Assembly: GCA_028565635.1 (NCBI GenBank)
Contig: JAOXYB010074944.1
Span: 1 to 23,572, forward strand
Length of the DNA stretch: 23,572 bases
Reading direction: 5' to 3'
Source: Phoronis ovalis
Lineage: Eukaryota; Phoronida; Phoronidae
This document shows, one piece after another, positions 20,841 through 23,572 of the stretch (within the stretch, counting starts at the first letter, position 1; each line of letters starts with the position of its first letter). A program made the position numbers and the translations under genes. The notes beneath the pieces were generated by a model, which ran no database searches, was not told where the DNA came from, and was given only the letters and a program-made list of their open reading frames with translations.

Positions 20841-21047
20841 GTGAATTTTTGTAAGTGGTGGTGCATAACAGTTGGAATGAATTTGTCACAAATTTCAGCA
20901 AAGCTGAACATAAAGGAAAGAACTTTGTTATGGCATTATATTTTCTTGCAAATCTCATTTATTGGGCAAATGGAATTGCATGGAAGAAGATTGATAAATC
21001 ACATTCTTAGGGGTGATTACATCATTTCTTTGCAAAGTAAAACATGA
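20841..21047 (+). CDS. doubtful open region, two overlapping frames
   Basis: Two plus-strand frames here both read plausibly. One runs to TGA 21045-21047 (from about 20903: KLNIKERTLLWHYIFLQISF, then IGQMELHGRRLINHIL). The other ends near 21010 (NSWNEFVTNFSKAEHKGKNF, then VMALYFLANLIYWANG). An acceptor-like CACAAATTTCAG ends at about 20901 and fits either. No ATG-led gene of normal length exists, and no family is recognised. Its end lies about 70 bp before the acceptor of the exon at 21118, so if coding it could be the tail of an upstream gene. Confidence 0.15.
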   Translation: MNFCKWWCITVGMNLSQISAKLNIKERTLLWHYIFLQISFIGQMELHGRRLINHILRGDYIISLQSKT

Positions 21048-21117
21048 GCCAGGCAAATGTAAAAGCAGCATGTGATTTCTTGTTTATACTAATTTGCATC
21101 TTTACCAATTGTTACAG

Positions 21118-21178
21118 ATTTTTATCTGAAAGATATGTAATGAAGTCTTGAGATATTGTACCTCATGAAACAACAGCC
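21118..21178 (+). promoter_or_regulatory. candidate 5' untranslated exon segment with upstream ATGs
   Basis: A branch-point-like TACTAAT near 21087, pyrimidines and TTACAG (AG at 21116-21117) mark a good acceptor. The 61 bases from there to the ATG at 21179 contain three upstream ATGs: ATG-TAA, ATG AAG TCT TGA, and one just before the main start that is out of frame and stops at TAA. If transcribed, these could lower translation of the main frame. Confidence 0.3.
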
Positions 21179-21260
21179 ATGGATATTATAAATGTGTTGC
21201 TACCAATCCTGATGGTGATGGTGTTTGGACAGTCATTTAACACAGAAGCCTTGGAAATAA
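21179..21260 (+). CDS. candidate signal-peptide coding exon
   Basis: ATG at 21179 sits in an excellent start context (ACAGCC ATG G). The frame reads MDIINVLLPILMVMVFGQSF and then NTEALEI, with a strongly hydrophobic core and a plausible cleavage region after FGQS. It ends at ATAA/GTAAGT, a consensus donor with GT at 21261, leaving one base of the next codon (phase 1). Unspliced, the frame would stop at TAA two codons later. With the acceptor at 21117, the exon has the expected boundaries of a real one (143 bp). A secreted or membrane product is inferred. The next in-phase exon is proposed at 21357. Among all coding candidates here this has the best combined start, hydrophobic core and splice signals. 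Confidence 0.42.
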
Positions 21261-21356
21261 GTAAGTAATATTTGCAAACCTGTAATAAAGTTTGTTTTAT
21301 TGTATATATCTTTGCTATATCTGTATCTAATCTGTGCTTGTTTATAATTAACACAG

Positions 21357-21448
21357 GCAAACCTGTCATTGAGGAATTTCATTCACTATCTTGGGTACTT
21401 GTTATGTTTAATTATCTTTATCTAAAACTGAAACATCTTCATTTCTAG
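21357..21448 (+). CDS. candidate second exon of the secreted-protein gene
   Basis: The acceptor CTTGTTTATAATTAACACAG ends at 21356, giving a short 96-bp intron after the exon at 21179. Its first two bases complete a serine codon with the previous exon (phase 1), and the frame continues KPVIEEFHSLSW. It may end at the weak donor TGG/GTACTT (GT at 21395, phase 0), or run on as VLVMFNYLYLKLKHLHF to TAG 21446-21448. In the latter case the two exons alone would encode 57 residues. A branch-point-like CTAAT lies upstream. Phase agreement supports it but could occur by chance one time in three. Confidence 0.3.
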
Positions 21449-21695
21449 TTTTACATTCTGTTACCCAATGTTACTCATTCTCTAGATTTAAGATAAGATG
21501 ATAGAAAATCAACAGAATTTAGGTATAATGAAGAAGAATAATGTAATCTATTTTGCCAAGTAAACATACTGTACAAGTGTTCCATTCCAGTAAAAATTGT
21601 AAAAGGATTTGTATAACAACACTTTTAATTGCCACATCTATAAAATGTGATTATCTCAGACTATAAACCAGAATAATAGCATATAACATATGATG

Positions 21696-21735
21696 GATAA
21701 TTGTCTCTTGTTTCCGATAATTATCTCTTATTTCA
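21696..21735. repeat. 20-bp tandem duplication
   Basis: Two adjacent units, GATAATTGTCTCTTGTTTCC and GATAATTATCTCTTATTTCA, match at 17 of 20 positions. This is a local duplication inside the presumed second intron of the candidate gene; no role is evident. Confidence 0.75.
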
Positions 21736-22087
21736 CACCTCTTGCCTTTAGAAGTATGCAATAATTAAGTTACTGTAATGTCCTAAGTAGCATTATCATG
21801 AGTTTTGATGCTAGTGAGTCAGTTCTAAAAGACTCTTGATTTGTATGAATAATCGTTATGCCTTGAGGGTTTTCAGTTATTTTGCATCTGATAATATGTT
21901 AATATTATGTCGTTAAAAAGGAATAGTTCAAATTAAAATCGTTTTGAAATTGCATATTCAATTGTTGCCAATACTAGTGATCCCTTGATCACAACAATTT
22001 GGAAATGATTACCTAGGGGTAAGAAACTACTGTTTGGAAAGTACAAACATTCGGGAACTTATCTAGTTATTGCTTGATAACATACAG

Positions 22088-22252
22088 GTTCAACTTTCCG
22101 CCTTCAGCAATGACTATACAGTGAAACATGAAAAGATAAAAATTTCCCTCCTTAGTGCACTTGATGACATATCTTTCAAAATGAATTTTGTAATTATTGG
22201 TTATCCCAAACTACCACTTAATGATTCTTTTACTTTTAAACAAGATATGTAA
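22088..22252 (+). CDS. candidate third exon of the secreted-protein gene
   Basis: An acceptor TTATTGCTTGATAACATACAG ends at 22087. The phase-0 frame then reads VQLSAFSNDYTVKHEKIKIS, LLSALDDISFKMNF and, without further splicing, VIIGYPKLPLNDSFTFKQDM to TAA 22250-22252. A weak donor TTT/GTAATT at 22190 would end it in phase 0 after 34 codons. The alternating hydrophobic and polar pattern with a GYPK turn suggests beta strands and is loosely reminiscent of an immunoglobulin-like fold. The usual cysteine is absent, so no family is claimed. Confidence 0.25.
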   Translation, partial: VQLSAFSNDYTVKHEKIKISLLSALDDISFKMNFVIIGYPKLPLNDSFTFKQDM

Positions 22253-22436
22253 CCCAGAAAATACTAATCAGTGATAACCACAACAGAATTAGGATCAATT
22301 AATTCCCCATTGACCTTTCTTGACTCACAAAATCTCCATCTGCAATATGGAAATTCACTTTTTGGAATCATATTATTCAAGTTGTATGGATATTCAGTCT
22401 TATGTGTTTAATAACCATGTGTTATTTTCACATCAG

Positions 22437-22580
22437 GAAATACCAGACTGGCCAAGTAAGATATTAAATCAGCATTTATTAGGAAAACATTTTTATCTTG
22501 AAAAATTAATTGTTAATCAGGCATGTACAAATTCCTGCTGTCTTTGTCAAATTTGTGGGGAATTATTCATATCGGAATAA
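22437..22580 (+). CDS. candidate cysteine-cluster terminal exon
   Basis: The acceptor GTGTTATTTTCACATCAG ends at 22436. A phase-0 frame of 47 codons reads EIPDWPSKILNQHLLGKHFY, LEKLIVNQACTNSCCLCQIC and GELFISE, and stops at TAA 22578-22580. Five cysteines in the pattern C-x3-CC-x-C-x2-C lie near the end. They could form disulfides in a secreted protein or bind zinc. In phase it can follow the 22190 donor of the previous exon, giving a model of about 121 residues in four exons. The frame is open upstream to about 22320 without a good ATG. No known family is recognised. Confidence 0.25.
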   Translation, partial: EIPDWPSKILNQHLLGKHFYLEKLIVNQACTNSCCLCQICGELFISE

Positions 22581-22910
22581 TATATAATAATATTTCAAGT
22601 CTGCAGTCTTTCTTGTTTCTGCTACTATTACGTATTTGCTTCTGTTGGTTTTCTTAGAAGTTTTACTTTGGATAATATACTTTTAATATTTCCAACTTTT
22701 GATGTTAAAAGTTATAATTGCCACATTCTTCATTTGTGAAAGATTTTGAGTCATGAAACTACAGGAAATAAACTATTGACAGCAATGTGTATGCTTAAAA
22801 TGCAAAATTATGAAATTTATATGTACTGACATTCTTTACTGATTATTTATTATACCAGCTAACAAATAACTCAAACAGTTGGTAACATGTTAAGAGATTA
22901 CACCCTAATC

Positions 22911-23125
22911 CCCGAGGGGCACTTGCATATATGATGAATCCCTAAAAATGGGTCCACTTTTCACAGAAATGTACCTAAGAAGTGGTCCACTTTTCAACAA
23001 AATCCCTCAAAATGCATTGTTTTTTACGGTTTCATTTGGCGTTGTTTCCAGGGGATTTTTCCAAGAAAAAAGTGGGTCCATTTTTGAAACCAAAATCCCT
23101 AAAAATGGGCAGATATTCGGAGATA
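22911..23125. mobile_element. dispersed element, copy 2 of a two-copy family
   Basis: It begins CCCGAGGGGCACTTGCATAT and ATGATGAATCCC. It then carries CCCTAAAAATGGGTCCACTT, TTCAACAAAATCCCTCAAAA, GTTTCCAGGGGATTTTTCCA and a final AATCCCTAAAAATGGGC. The order and orientation match the copy at about 2426-2665. Internally the CCCTAAAAATGGGTCCACTTTT unit repeats in degenerate form. The open frame at 22948-23160 (GPLFTEMYLRSGPLFNKIPQ) is this internal repeat in translation and is not a gene. No right-hand G-rich terminus was found. Confidence 0.65.
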
Positions 23126-23426
23126 AAGCAGAGATGAACTTTAGCACTCAGATTTCTTAGTCCTTTTTTGTACCTAAGCAAAATATAGGACCACTTGACT
23201 ATGAATTTCATTGGATTGTTTTGGTGCCAACATTGTCATGTTGCTGTCAGGTTGATTCCTTCTCTTAGGTATCACAGCTAAGGAAAAAACTATCTTTCCC
23301 TCATGTCAAATTCCAAGATTTATAAGCCTTACTTTTTGAAGGATTCATAGTTCAAAATCATAACTAAAACTAGATAGCCTTTTAGCAAAGGCAGGGTTGC
23401 TCATATTGGCTTTTATGAACGTTAAT

Positions 23427-23518
23427 TGACCTCCAAATTACCTTTCAACATCATTTTTATAATTTTGACCTTTGACTCCTAAATGACCTTTTGACCACAA
23501 GGTCAGCAATGACCTACC
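23427..23518. repeat. TGACCT-rich degenerate repeat block
   Basis: TGACCT-like words recur: TTGACCTCC (23427), TGACCTTTGACT (23466-23477), TGACCTTTTGACC (23484-23496), AAGGTCA on the opposite strand (23499-23505) and TGACCTA (23510). Short interspersed TGACCTTTGACC runs are widespread in some marine invertebrate genomes. The same words match nuclear-receptor half-sites: 23466-23477 is a direct repeat with one-base spacing. Repeat debris is the simpler reading. The block approaches the window edge, so its full length is unknown. Confidence 0.5.
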
Positions 23519-23572
23519 CTGGGGATGTCAACCCTCAAATATCATGTCCTTAACTACAACAGACTTCGAGAT

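Noticed and set aside
22948-23160. 70-codon plus-strand open frame with repeated GPLF text
   Set aside because: It is the internal repeat of the dispersed element read in one frame.
1-23572. tRNA, rRNA, CRISPR, bacterial operon or phage features
   Set aside because: No tRNA B-box-like hairpin sets, no conserved rRNA words, no regularly spaced identical repeats, and no ribosome-binding site plus long-frame organisation were seen on either strand.

Overview
This looks like animal nuclear DNA and almost all of it is non-coding. It is strongly A+T-rich by eye. There are no dense open frames, ribosome-binding sites or operons. T-rich tracts ending in AG, GTAAG-type donors, long gaps and degenerate mobile-element remnants are all present. 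Three details hint at a marine invertebrate, perhaps an ambulacrarian (echinoderm or hemichordate) or a lophotrochozoan: G/C-tipped elements with ladder-like interiors, a colinear element family built on CCCTAAAAATGGG-type units, and a TGACCTTTGAC-rich block at the right edge. This placement is inference only. No gene could be identified by name, and no tRNA, rRNA or CRISPR array was seen.

Layout. At 1-105 a micro-frame looks like a signal peptide. At 1206-1231 there is a near-perfect palindrome. At 1969-2366 sits the best-supported object, a 398-bp element with terminal inverted repeats, an imperfect 8-bp target duplication and a ladder of about 30-bp units. A second element at about 2426-2665 has a colinear relative about 20 kb away, at about 22911-23125. 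Between about 3744 and 4206 are three short hydrophilic frames that end in stops, two of them behind good acceptors. A perfect 26-bp palindrome (4761-4786) and a possible small element (4874-5013) follow. A cysteine-rich frame lies at 6709-6974 and a second signal-peptide-like first exon at 8067-8115. From about 8.1 to 20.8 kb the DNA is mostly featureless, with isolated exon-like frames at 13883, 14610 and 15424 and small repeats.

The right-hand end holds the most coherent gene candidate. A signal-peptide exon with a strong Kozak context and a GTAAGT donor (21179-21260) can be joined in phase to open segments at 21357, 22088 and 22437. The result would be a secreted protein of about 121 residues with a cysteine cluster near its C terminus.

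Caution: in DNA of this composition, open frames of 60 codons or more are expected many times by chance. Several stretches here read as plausible protein in two overlapping frames, or on both strands. All coding calls are therefore candidates, with confidence set accordingly. The repeats and palindromes are read directly from the sequence and are firmer.
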